This document shows, in pieces, positions 41,048 to 50,321 of a DNA stretch of 64,000 nucleotides. The notes beneath the pieces are model-generated. The model ran no database searches. It was not told where the DNA came from and worked only from the letters and a program-made list of their open reading frames with translations. Position numbers and translations under genes: made by a program. The DNA is taken from the NCBI RefSeq assembly GCF_014203895.1, contig NZ_JACHJY010000012.1, positions 231,949 through 295,948 on the forward strand. Direction: 5' to 3'. This DNA is from Streptomyces nymphaeiformis. Lineage in GTDB: Bacteria; Actinomycetota; Actinomycetes; Streptomycetales; Streptomycetaceae. The first letter of the stretch is position 1. Every line of letters starts with the position of its first letter.

Positions 41048-41120
41048 CTGGCCAGCAGGATCCGCGCGGCGACCGCCTGCCCCGGCTCACGCCCTCCTGG
41101 CCAGCAGGATCCGCGCGGCG
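41048..41120. repeat. Tandem duplication of the APH gene 3' end
   Basis: A 24-bp sequence starting ctggccagcaggatccgcgc occurs at 41048-41071 and 41097-41120, 49 bp apart. The second copy is the coding end of the kinase gene; the first lies outside it. Confidence 0.85.
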
Positions 41121-41974
41121 GCCACCTGCCCGGGGTCGAGGGCCGGCTCGCCGTCCGCGACGTCCCACAGGCCGTTCTGCAGGACCCGGCCCAGCGTCCA
41201 CGCGGTCGCCCGCCGCCGGTCCCCGACGACCTCGGCGAGCAGGTCGAACCCCCACAGGAACCCGTCGGGATCGAAGCGGTCCATCAGGGCCGGGAGCAGT
41301 TCGAAGCCCGGATCCCCCGCCAGCGGTTTCGGGTCGATCGCCAGCCAGGGCTCCCGCTCGGCCGCCAGGACGTTCCCGAAGTGCAGGTCCCAGTGGAGCA
41401 GCCGGTCCCCCGGCTCGCCCGCCACCTCCCGTACGGCCGCCGCGCAGTCCCGCAGCACCGCGGCGTCGTCCGCGCCCAGCCGCGCCGCGGCCTCCGGGAC
41501 GTCGGCGAGCATCCCGGCGGCGATGTCCCCGAGCGTCCGCAGCCCCTCCGGTGCGGGGACGGCGACCAGCCGGGAGAGGAGCCCGGCGACGATCCCGAGC
41601 GCCTCGCGGGTGTCCTCGACCGCGGACAGCGGCCGGGCCTCGTCGAGGCGCTCCAGGAGCATCGTCCCGGTCGCCGCGTCGTGGTCGAGCAGCCGTACCG
41701 CCCCCGCTCCGCCCCACGTCCGCAGGCCGAGCGGCTCGCCCTCCGTCTCGTCGTCGAGGATCTGCATCTTCAGGGCCGCGCGGACACCGTCCGCCTCCCG
41801 CTCCACCGGCAGCACCAGCGAGGCCACCCCGTGCATCGGGGGCCCGGTGACCCGCAGCCCCCACCGGCCGAGGAACTCCTCCGCCCGCCCCGGCAGCGCG
41901 GCCACGAACGCCCGCCCCGCCTCGCCGTTGAACTTCGCCTGCGACGCCGCCAGTTCCTCCGGTACGTGAATCAC
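41087..41974 (-). CDS. Aminoglycoside/hydroxyurea phosphotransferase family kinase (APH(6)-like)
   Basis: This 295-aa protein has the kinase pattern LVLPVEREADGVRAALKMQI (Lys), the catalytic loop LLHWDLHFGNVLAAE (Asp, HxDxxxxN variant) and WLAIDPKPLAGDPGFELLP. These motifs fit the streptomycin/hydroxyurea 6-phosphotransferase family. It may confer resistance or phosphorylate a metabolite; no antibiotic gene cluster is adjacent. Start GTG 41974. The frame upstream is open only as antisense to the next gene. Its 3' end is partly duplicated downstream. Confidence 0.88.
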   Translation of the reverse strand: MIHVPEELAASQAKFNGEAGRAFVAALPGRAEEFLGRWGLRVTGPPMHGVASLVLPVEREADGVRAALKMQILDDETEGEPLGLRTWGGAGAVRLLDHDAATGTMLLERLDEARPLSAVEDTREALGIVAGLLSRLVAVPAPEGLRTLGDIAAGMLADVPEAAARLGADDAAVLRDCAAAVREVAGEPGDRLLHWDLHFGNVLAAEREPWLAIDPKPLAGDPGFELLPALMDRFDPDGFLWGFDLLAEVVGDRRRATAWTLGRVLQNGLWDVADGEPALDPGQVAAARILLARRA

Positions 41975-42082
41975 CCGGCGAGCGTAGTGACCGGCGCCCG
42001 CCCCGCGCCTCCGGGTTTCCCCGTATCCACAGACCCCTGGCCAGCGGTAACCTCCGGCCACGCACCCGGAAGAGGGATAGAG

Positions 42083-43483
42083 ATGAGCACGGTCAACGGC
42101 ACCGTCAACGGCGGCATATCGTTCTGGTACGCGCAGGAGGGCGCCCCCGCGCCCCGCGAACCGCTCCCCGGCGACACCACCGCCGACGTCTGCATCGTCG
42201 GCGGCGGCTACACGGGACTCTGGACCGCCTACTACCTCAAGAAGGCCGTCCCCTTCCTCAACATCACCGTCCTCGAGGCCAAGTTCTGCGGCTACGGCGC
42301 CTCCGGGCGCAACGGCGGCTGGCTCTACAACGGCATCGCCGGCCGCGACCGCTACGCCGAGCTGCACGGCCACGAGGCCGCCGCCCGCCTCCAGCAGGCC
42401 ATGAACGCCACCGTCGCCGAGGTCCTCGACGTCTGCGAGACCGAGAAGATCGACGCCGACCAGCACCGCGGCGGCGTCCTGGAAGTGGCCCTCTCGCCCG
42501 CCCAGCTCGCCCGCCTCAAGGCCTTCCACGCCGCCGAGCTCGCCTTCGGCGAGACCGACCGCGAGCTGTACGGCGCCCGCGAGACCGCCGAACGCATCCG
42601 CGTCGCCGGAGCCGTCGGCTCCTCCTGGACCCCGCACGGCGCCCGCCTCCACCCGGTCAAGCTCGTCCAGGGGCTCGCGGCCGCCGTCGAGGCCCTCGGC
42701 GTCACGATCCACGAGTCGACGCCCGTCACCGAGATCAAGCCGAAGCACGCGATCACCCCGTACGGCACCGTCCGCGCCCCGTACGTCCTGCGCTGCACCG
42801 AGGGCTTCACCGCCTCCCTCGCGGGCCAGCGCCGCACCTGGCTCCCCATGAACTCCTCGATGATCGCCACCGAGCCGCTCACCGACGCCCAGTGGGAGTC
42901 CATCGGCTGGGACGGCCGCGAGACCCTCGGCGACATGGCGCACGCCTACATGTACGCGCAGCGCACCGCCGACGGCCGCATCGCGCTCGGCGGCCGGGGC
43001 GTCCCGTACCGCTTCGGCTCGAAGACCGACAACGACGGCCGCACCCAGCCGCAGACCATCGACGCCCTGCGGGAGATCCTGGTCCGCTTCTTCCCCCAGC
43101 TCGCGGGCGTACGGATCGACCACGCCTGGTCCGGCGTCCTCGGCGTCCCCCGCGACTGGTGCGCCACCGTCACCCTCGACCGCTCCACCGGCCTCGGCTG
43201 GGCCGGCGGCTACGTCGGCTCGGGCGTCGCCACGGCCAACCTCGCGGCCCGCACCCTCCGGGACCTCATCCAGCAGGACTCGGGCCAGTCGGGGCCCACC
43301 GACCTCACGGCCCTCCCCTGGGTGAACCACAAGGTCCGCAAGTGGGAACCGGAGCCCCTGCGCTGGCTCGGCGTCCAGACCATGTACGCCGCCTTCCGCG
43401 GCGCCGACCGCCGCGAGGCCACGGCCCACACGGCGGAGACGGACCGCGTGGCGATCCTGGCGAACCGCCTGAGCGGCCGCTGA
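42083..43483 (+). CDS. FAD-dependent amine oxidoreductase (DadA/PuuB-like)
   Basis: This 466-aa DAO-family enzyme has ADVCIVGGGYTGLWTAYYLKK (FAD GxGxxG, about residues 35-55) and GYGASGRNGGWLYNGIAG, the pattern of gamma-glutamylputrescine oxidase and related amine oxidases. It also has WSGVLGVPRDWCATV and GWAGGYVGSGVATANLA near the C-terminus. It oxidises an amine or amino acid, releasing H2O2 and ammonia. ATG 42083 with AGAGGGA upstream. Followed by a terminator shared with the convergent gene. Confidence 0.9.
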   Translation: MSTVNGTVNGGISFWYAQEGAPAPREPLPGDTTADVCIVGGGYTGLWTAYYLKKAVPFLNITVLEAKFCGYGASGRNGGWLYNGIAGRDRYAELHGHEAAARLQQAMNATVAEVLDVCETEKIDADQHRGGVLEVALSPAQLARLKAFHAAELAFGETDRELYGARETAERIRVAGAVGSSWTPHGARLHPVKLVQGLAAAVEALGVTIHESTPVTEIKPKHAITPYGTVRAPYVLRCTEGFTASLAGQRRTWLPMNSSMIATEPLTDAQWESIGWDGRETLGDMAHAYMYAQRTADGRIALGGRGVPYRFGSKTDNDGRTQPQTIDALREILVRFFPQLAGVRIDHAWSGVLGVPRDWCATVTLDRSTGLGWAGGYVGSGVATANLAARTLRDLIQQDSGQSGPTDLTALPWVNHKVRKWEPEPLRWLGVQTMYAAFRGADRREATAHTAETDRVAILANRLSGR

Positions 43484-43493
43484 GGGACACGGC

Positions 43494-43520
43494 GGGGAGG
43501 GCGCCGGTCGCGCCCTCCCC
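43494..43520. terminator. Bidirectional terminator
   Basis: An 11-bp perfect stem (ggggagggcgc with gcgccctcccc) lies between convergent genes. Confidence 0.75.
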
Positions 43521-43527
43521 TCCGTCA

Positions 43528-45627
43528 CTACTCCACCTCGATCCCGAAGTCCCCCACGAGCTCCTCGAGCCCGCCCCCGTACCCCTTCCCGCCGAGGACG
43601 AAGTCCCAGTCCCCGCCGGCCCGCCGCCGGAACGAGCCGAGGACGAGCGCCGTCTCCCCCGGCCGCCCGTCCGACACCTCCAGCCGGTCGAGCTCGGCGC
43701 CCGCGTCGTCCCGCAGCCGGATCCCGGCCTCCGTGAACCCGCCGAGGTCCGCGTCGGGGTTCACCTCCGGGTCCACGGCCGCCACCAGGACCAGCCGGTC
43801 CGCCCGCGCGGGCAGCGCGTCGAAACCGACCCGCACGGCCGCGCGGTCGCCGGGCGCGGCCGCCACCATCGCGACCGAACCGTCGGGCGTAGCGGGGTTG
43901 TTGAAGAAGACGAACCACTCGTCGCCGAGGACCCGGTTCCCCGCGCAGACCAGCGCGCACACGTCGAGCGCGGCGGAGCCCGACCACACCATGCCGAGCA
44001 GGTTGAAGTCCTCGGCGGCCTCGGCGGAAGCAGAAGCGGGGACGGGAGCGGGCGCGGGGGCCGGAGCGGTCGCGGGCCCGCCCAGCCGGCCCCGCAGACC
44101 GTGCTGGTGCAGCAGATCCACCAGCTCGGTCCCCGAGATCAGGGTCAGCGGCTTGCCGTTGGCGAAGGTGTACGAACCGGGCCCGAACTTCGAGGTGGTC
44201 ACCAGGACCCCCTTGTTGGCCCCGACGTCCTGCACGGTCCCGTACAGATCCCGTACCGCACTCGGCGGCACCGTGTTCCGGTACCGCTTCACCTGCACCG
44301 CGATCGACCCGCCGCTGATCGGATCGGGATCGAGCGCCTTGACGTCGACCCCGCCGTCGCCCGACCGCTGCGTCGTGACGGCCTGGAGCCCCCGCGCCCG
44401 GAACAGCTCGGCGACGAGCCCCTCGAAGGCGATCGGGTCCATGGTGAGCAGGTCGGGCTCCTCGCCGTCCCCCTGCACCACCACGTCCGAGCCCACCTGG
44501 CCTGGCTCCCGCAGCGGCACGACCGCCACCCGCTCGTCGGGCTTGGCGGAGAGCCGCCCGCCGAGGGCCCCGGTCAGGCACTCCACGGCGCCGACGAGCT
44601 CCAGGTTCAGCCGGTCGAACGCCGGCCGCTCCACCACGACCGAGGCCACGCACACCCGCCCGGCGAGCCCGGTGGCGGGATCGACCCCGCCGACGTACCC
44701 GTTCAGCGCCACCGCTTCGAGCGCCCCGAAGCGATCCGCGGCGAACAGCTCCCGCACCGCGAGCAGCACGCTCTGCGCGAGGACGTCCCGGTACAGCCCC
44801 CGCCGCTGTGTGACGGGCCGCGGGACCTCCTTCTCCTGGTCGGTGCTCGGCAGGTACTTGACGCCCTTGGCCTCCGGGACCACCTCGTACCCGGGCAGGT
44901 CCCAGTCGAGGACGAGCCCGCGCCCGGCCCGGTCGTAGGCGGCCGACACCTCGCGGGGGAACCCCTCGGGCCAGGCGGTCGACGCGAACAGCACGGCGGA
45001 GAAGTACTCGACGACGGTGTCGGCCTCCCCGTTCCGCAGGGCCGCGACGGTCCCGTCGATCCCGCTGTTGTGGGCGCGTATCTCGGCGGTACGGGCGGCA
45101 GCCCAGGCGTCGTACTCCCGCCGGTACGCGGCGAGTTGCTCGACCCTCCGCGCCTCGGCGGCCTGCGCCGCGTACCAGTCGTGCTCGAACCTGGCCCGCG
45201 CGTCCCGCTCGGCCTGGGCGCGCCCGGAGGCCGTCCAGGCGGCCTGCGGCTGGTAGAAGCGCTGGTCGGGCATGGCGACGGGCTCCCCGAGCGGCCCGGG
45301 GGCGAACGGCTCGACGGTCTCCTCCCGCCGCAGCGACTCCACACCGAAGGCGGGCGCCCGGCACCCCGCCACGAGCAGCCCCTCCAGCTGGGCGACCCGC
45401 TCGTCCAACTCACGGGTCCGCCGCAGGGCGTCGGCGTCCCGCTGCTGCCGATAGGCGGCCCGCTGCTCCCGCTGCATCCGGGCGACGTCCCGCTCGTACG
45501 CCCGCTGCGCCCGCTCGGCGTCCCGTTGCTGCCGCAGCACCGCCTGGTGCTGTCCCTCCCGCTGCCGCTGCGCCACCCGCTGCTGCTCGGCCCACACCCC
45601 GATCAGCCCACCGGAACGCCGACTCAT
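43528..45627 (-). CDS. Fusion protein: coiled coil + Mrr-type restriction nuclease + TerD domain
   Basis: This 699-aa protein begins with an Arg/Gln/Glu-rich coiled coil (about 10-75). It continues with a mixed region (80-390) and an Mrr-like PD-(D/E)xK nuclease domain (about 395-510): MDPIAFEGLVAELFRARGLQ, RSGDGGVDVKALDPD with catalytic Asp, and IAVQVKRYRN with the QxK Lys. An Ala/Pro linker leads to a C-terminal TerD domain (about 530-699; VWSGSAALDVCALVCAG, WFVFFNNPATPDGS). TerD domains fused to nucleases have been described as parts of predicted stress/defence systems. All catalytic residues look intact. ATG 45627 begins the hydrophilic coiled coil. The next gene upstream encodes a membrane protein. 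Confidence 0.88.
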   Translation of the reverse strand: MSRRSGGLIGVWAEQQRVAQRQREGQHQAVLRQQRDAERAQRAYERDVARMQREQRAAYRQQRDADALRRTRELDERVAQLEGLLVAGCRAPAFGVESLRREETVEPFAPGPLGEPVAMPDQRFYQPQAAWTASGRAQAERDARARFEHDWYAAQAAEARRVEQLAAYRREYDAWAAARTAEIRAHNSGIDGTVAALRNGEADTVVEYFSAVLFASTAWPEGFPREVSAAYDRAGRGLVLDWDLPGYEVVPEAKGVKYLPSTDQEKEVPRPVTQRRGLYRDVLAQSVLLAVRELFAADRFGALEAVALNGYVGGVDPATGLAGRVCVASVVVERPAFDRLNLELVGAVECLTGALGGRLSAKPDERVAVVPLREPGQVGSDVVVQGDGEEPDLLTMDPIAFEGLVAELFRARGLQAVTTQRSGDGGVDVKALDPDPISGGSIAVQVKRYRNTVPPSAVRDLYGTVQDVGANKGVLVTTSKFGPGSYTFANGKPLTLISGTELVDLLHQHGLRGRLGGPATAPAPAPAPVPASASAEAAEDFNLLGMVWSGSAALDVCALVCAGNRVLGDEWFVFFNNPATPDGSVAMVAAAPGDRAAVRVGFDALPARADRLVLVAAVDPEVNPDADLGGFTEAGIRLRDDAGAELDRLEVSDGRPGETALVLGSFRRRAGGDWDFVLGGKGYGGGLEELVGDFGIEVE

Positions 45628-45749
45628 CCGCGCACCCCTCCCCAGAACACCCCACGCACTGACGCCCCCGTAGTGCACAAGTGTCCCGGACCGGGCCGCC
45701 CCGGCACACAGGAACGCCGGACCTCCTCGAACGGACCCGAACACGACAC

Positions 45750-47225
45750 TCACCGCGCCTGCTTCAACAGCCCCCTGACCGACACCTCCGAGTTGACGGA
45801 GGCCCAGACGAGTCCGTACCGCTCGGCCTCCCTGCTCACTTCTCCCTCGTCCAGACCTTGGTAGATGCCGTAGATCGACTGGTTCTTCTTCTCCTTCTTG
45901 AAGTTGAACGAGGAGATGAAGACGTCCGGCGCCTCTTCCGGCGCCCAGAAGGCCGCCACGTACCGGGGCTTGCGCGTCACGTTGATCAAGTTGGTGTTGT
46001 AGCGCACCCTGCCGTGATAGATAACGTGCTCACCACATTCATCGGGCGGACAGTAGTACCTCCCCTCCGACTTGATCCACGAGAGCTTCGGGTTGTAGAA
46101 CTCGTCGTCGATCTTCCCGCGGTCCTGCCTCAGGATGGCGAACTGAAGATCAGCGTTCAGCGTCTCGTACTTCGTGGACTTGGGGAGCGTGATCACCTTC
46201 TCCATCTTGAACTCCTCCCCGGCGTCAAGGGTCGACCCCGGCCCCTGGAACTGCCCGGACGCGACGACCTCATACGTGACGTCACTCCTGTAGGCCTCCG
46301 CCTCCGGGTTCCACCACCCGCCTTCCTGGTCACCCTTCCATTCCTTCAGCCCGTCGCCGGAGCCGGAGAACTTGGCCAGGGATCCCGTCACCGTGTAGTC
46401 GTCGATGACGATGTACACCGGAATCCCGCCGTCGTTCTTCGCATACAGCACGAGAGGGACATGCACGTAAGGCGAACCGGAATCCGTCCGCGGTGTCCCG
46501 AATTCCGCTCTGAGGACGAAGTGCATGGGGGCGGCGATGGGCTGATACAGGATCGAGTAGCCCAGACTGACAGCCGTCATGAGCGCCGTCACGGTAACTC
46601 CCAGGGCGAACTTCCTGGGGTGCGGTATGCCTCTCCACACCTTGTCGCGGATGAGAGCGTGGAGGGCCCACAGCGACCAGAGCCACAAGCCGAGGAAGAT
46701 CAGGACGGTGGCTATGTACTCCCGCTCCTGCAGCCACAGGAACAGGAGAAGGCTCGTGGTGGCCAGCGTCATGAGCACGCCGAGAAGGACCAGCGCCCCG
46801 GACAGCCTGACCTGCCGGCGGCCCCAGTGGTCGACGACCGCGGGCAACGCGATCCCCTCGACCACACCCGCCAACAGGAACAGCACACCGACGAGCCGTT
46901 GCGCGAAGGTCAACGCCCCCAGGGCGTCCGCCCAGCCGATCGCGACGTGGAGCCCCAACGAGGCGAGCAGCCCCACGAGCATGAGGGCGATGACCAGACG
47001 CCGTCTCCAGCCCCTGTCATCGGGCCAGAAGTCGCTGCCGCCGCCACGCCAGTGGACGCGCGAGCGGTCGTCGAGATCCATGTCGTCGGGATAACCCAGA
47101 CGGCTGAGGACCTTCCGCAACTCCCGGCGGGACCACGCGCTGCCCACTGTCTTGCCGTGGATGACGATCCGGCGCAGCCCGCGCCGGTCAGGTGGCTCGA
47201 CCACCACCCAAGGTCGTATGCCCAT
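45750..47225 (-). CDS. Multi-spanning membrane protein of unknown function beside nuclease-TerD gene
   Basis: This 491-aa protein has a cytoplasmic N-terminal part (about 1-75; RRIVIHGKTVGSAWSRRELR), then six hydrophobic segments (about 78-235) and a long extracytoplasmic domain (about 240-470) rich in Lys, Tyr, Asp and beta strands (HVPLVLYAKNDGGIPVYIVI, PPDECGEHVIYHGRVRYNTN). Codon choice is less GC-biased than in neighbours (many Lys AAG, Ile, Asn codons), a sign of transfer. I do not recognise the family. It precedes the Mrr-TerD gene by 122 bp on the same strand and might be its membrane partner. Confidence 0.78.
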   Translation of the reverse strand: MGIRPWVVVEPPDRRGLRRIVIHGKTVGSAWSRRELRKVLSRLGYPDDMDLDDRSRVHWRGGGSDFWPDDRGWRRRLVIALMLVGLLASLGLHVAIGWADALGALTFAQRLVGVLFLLAGVVEGIALPAVVDHWGRRQVRLSGALVLLGVLMTLATTSLLLFLWLQEREYIATVLIFLGLWLWSLWALHALIRDKVWRGIPHPRKFALGVTVTALMTAVSLGYSILYQPIAAPMHFVLRAEFGTPRTDSGSPYVHVPLVLYAKNDGGIPVYIVIDDYTVTGSLAKFSGSGDGLKEWKGDQEGGWWNPEAEAYRSDVTYEVVASGQFQGPGSTLDAGEEFKMEKVITLPKSTKYETLNADLQFAILRQDRGKIDDEFYNPKLSWIKSEGRYYCPPDECGEHVIYHGRVRYNTNLINVTRKPRYVAAFWAPEEAPDVFISSFNFKKEKKNQSIYGIYQGLDEGEVSREAERYGLVWASVNSEVSVRGLLKQAR

Positions 47226-47420
47226 GGCCCCAGCCTCGGCTCCCCACCCGCCATGAGCACGCCGAACTACTGCGTCCGACTGAACCCGCCCACTCGCGGG
47301 CCACGGTCCGGCACCGCTGTGGCACGGCCTCGTACCGCTGACGAGGACGGCGCCGCCGCCTGGTTCGTCGACCCGAGGGCCTGACCGAACGGCTCGAAAC
47401 CCGGATCGCCGCAGATGCCG

Positions 47421-47452
47421 AAGGCCCCGGACCATGAACGGTCCGGGGCCTT
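47421..47452 (-). terminator. Terminator downstream of tRNA-Thr
   Basis: A 13-bp perfect stem (aaggccccggacc with its complement at 47440-47452) and 6-nt loop lie just after the tRNA 3' end on the minus strand. Confidence 0.8.
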
Positions 47453-47469
47453 CGCCTCGTCCTGCCTGG

Positions 47470-47543
47470 AGCCCCCTGTCGGGTTCGAACCGACGACCCC
47501 CGCTTTACAAGAGCGGTGCTCTGGCCAGCTGAGCTAAGGAGGC
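47470..47543 (-). tRNA. tRNA-Thr (anticodon UGU)
   Basis: This 74-nt cloverleaf reads on the minus strand. The acceptor stem GCCTCCT pairs with AGGGGGC (one G-U), the D-arm is GCTC/GAGC, the anticodon stem CCGCT/AGCGG with loop CTTGTAA gives anticodon TGT, and the T-arm is GTCGG-TTCGAAC-CCGAC. The discriminator base is T and CCA is not encoded. Confidence 0.95.
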
Positions 47544-47652
47544 AGCGAGTGAAGTGTAACCAACCCGGCCCCGGAGGCGGTCGGAAATCTCACGGGGCCG
47601 TGAGTGCTGACAGAACGGGCGTCGGCAGGTAGCGTCACCTGCGGTTCACCCT

Positions 47653-47668
47653 GGTGGACTAGACCTCA
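47653..47668. promoter_or_regulatory. DasR-responsive element (dre)-like site upstream of msiK
   Basis: ggtggactagacctca shares the GTGGACTAGACCT core with the site upstream of nagK. It is 57 bp before the msiK start, consistent with DasR repression of the shared sugar-transport ATPase. Confidence 0.7.
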
Positions 47669-47725
47669 ATCCTTCCTTTACTCGGATCGTCCGGCACGTT
47701 CCTGCCGGTGAAGGGACGCATCACC

Positions 47726-48823
<1,098 letters not shown>

Positions 48824-48865
48824 GGCCGAGCCGGTCCGAAGGACCGGGCCCGAAGCAGCGCCGTA

Positions 48866-48896
48866 CGGCCCCGCATCTGTTGCAGATGCGGGGCCG
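48866..48896 (+). terminator. Terminator after msiK
   Basis: A 14-bp perfect stem (cggccccgcatctg with its complement at 48883-48896) and 3-nt loop are followed by ttcgttt. Confidence 0.88.
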
Positions 48897-49049
48897 TTCG
48901 TTTAAACGGGCTTACCCCCGAAAACCCCGGCATTCGGGGCCCCGCCGGCACCCCCGCGTCAACACGCAATTCGAAAAGCCGCCTCGAACCATCCCTCGCG
49001 AGAGTGACTAAATGTCGCCATATCACTACCGGCCGCTACGCTCGCCTGC

Positions 49050-49460
49050 GTGACGCACACTGCCCGCCGAATCGGCCGCTCTCTCGCCCTCGTCCTGCCC
49101 GTCGTCCTGGTGCTCTCGGGAACGCTCGCGGTGTCCGCCGTTCCGTGGGCCGGCCAGGACTCCGGCACCCAGCTGACGGCGTCCTCCACGGACGTCTCCA
49201 CCCGGGCCAAGTCCCGTGCCCCGCAGGATATTCTCCGCGACCAGCTCCTCGCAGAGCTTCAGGAGAAGGACCCCGGCGTCGCCCTCACCCACCTCCAGCG
49301 CGAGGTGGAGAACCGGCCCTCCCTCGCCAAGCACTGCTTCTCCATCGCCCGCGCCCTCGGCCGCGCCGCCGTCGAGCACTACGGCCCCTCCCGCGCCCAG
49401 TCCTTCTCCCGCCCGGTCTGCGACACCTCGTACGCGACCGGCGTGATGCGCGCGAGCTGA
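49050..49460 (+). CDS. Small secreted protein of unknown function
   Basis: This 136-aa protein has a signal peptide or N-terminal anchor (ARRIGRSLALVLPVVLVLSG, cleavage near VSAVP). The mature part is mostly helical (PQDILRDQLLAELQEKDPGV, ALTHLQREVENRPSLAKHCF) and has two cysteines that could form one disulfide. No named family. GTG start; located between the msiK terminator and a nucleotidyltransferase gene. Confidence 0.82.
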   Translation: MTHTARRIGRSLALVLPVVLVLSGTLAVSAVPWAGQDSGTQLTASSTDVSTRAKSRAPQDILRDQLLAELQEKDPGVALTHLQREVENRPSLAKHCFSIARALGRAAVEHYGPSRAQSFSRPVCDTSYATGVMRAS

Positions 49461-49528
49461 CCGATTGACGAGGGGACGGGCCGCGAGCTGAACGGCCTGA
49501 CGCATACCGGGCGCCTATCGTTCCCCGT

Positions 49529-50245
49529 ATGCACACCACTCCGACGCAGGCCGTGGTCCTGGCGGGCGGCCAGGGCTCACGGCTCCGCCCGTACACCGAT
49601 GACCGCCCCAAGCCGATGGTCGAGATCCCGGGCACCGGGACCCCGATCATCGGCCATCAGCTTTCCTGGCTGGCCGCCGAGGGCGTGACGGACGCCGTCG
49701 TCTCCTGCGGCCACCTCGCCGAGGTGCTCCAGGACTGGCTGACCTCCGCGAACCTGCCTCTGAGGGTGACGACGGTCGTCGAGACCGAACCCCTCGGCCG
49801 CGGCGGCGGCCTCAAGTACGCCGCCGCGCACCTGCCCCACCCGGACCAGTCCTGGTACGCCACCAACGGCGACATCTGGACCCGCTTCTCGCTGCGCGAG
49901 ATGGCCGCCTTCCACGCCGAGCGGGACGCCCTCGCGACGCTCGCCCTGGCCCGCCCCCGGATCCCGTGGGGCGCCGTCGAGACCGACACCTTCGGGAACA
50001 TCACCGACTTCATCGAGGCGCCGCCCTCGCCGTTCCTGATCAACGCGGGCGTGTACGTCTTCGCCGCGGCCTTCACGGAGCTCCTCCCCGAGGTCGGCGA
50101 CCACGAGCGGGCCACCTTCCCCCGCCTCGCCCGCGAGCGCCGCCTGGCCGGCTTCCCGCTGCCCCACGGCGCCTACTGGCGGGCCATCGACACCGCCAAG
50201 GACCTGACGGAGGCGGCCAAGGAGCTCGCCGCCCAGAAGGCCTGA
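49529..50245 (+). CDS. Sugar-1-phosphate nucleotidyltransferase (NDP-hexose pyrophosphorylase type)
   Basis: This 238-aa protein has the nucleotidyltransferase signature AVVLAGGQGSRLRPYTDDRPKPMVEI (GxGxRL...PK, residues about 8-33), YATNGDIWTRFSL with the metal-binding Asp, and INAGVYVFAAAF. It would make an NDP-sugar from sugar-1-phosphate. The substrate cannot be inferred from neighbours. The gene stands alone and ends in a strong bidirectional terminator. Confidence 0.92.
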   Translation: MHTTPTQAVVLAGGQGSRLRPYTDDRPKPMVEIPGTGTPIIGHQLSWLAAEGVTDAVVSCGHLAEVLQDWLTSANLPLRVTTVVETEPLGRGGGLKYAAAHLPHPDQSWYATNGDIWTRFSLREMAAFHAERDALATLALARPRIPWGAVETDTFGNITDFIEAPPSPFLINAGVYVFAAAFTELLPEVGDHERATFPRLARERRLAGFPLPHGAYWRAIDTAKDLTEAAKELAAQKA

Positions 50246-50276
50246 CGGACGGCCGTACGAGAACCGACGGGCGCAC

Positions 50277-50310
50277 GAGAAAGGCCGGCACCCCGGTGCC
50301 GGCCTTTCTC
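50277..50310. terminator. Bidirectional terminator
   Basis: A perfect 16-bp stem (50277-50292 with 50295-50310), with aaagg/cctttctc ends that give T runs in both directions, lies between convergent genes. Confidence 0.92.
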
Positions 50311-50321
50311 GTTCCCGTACG

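Noticed and set aside
41087..45364. A 1,425-codon open frame on the minus strand
   Set aside because: Only its last 296 codons form a gene (the APH-type kinase). The rest is antisense or out of frame to the amine oxidoreductase and the Mrr-TerD gene and has no protein-like motifs; long spurious frames are normal at this GC content.
42892..45864. A 990-codon plus-strand frame
   Set aside because: It is antisense to the Mrr-TerD gene and rich in Pro/Arg repeats; the minus-strand reading has clear nuclease and TerD motifs.
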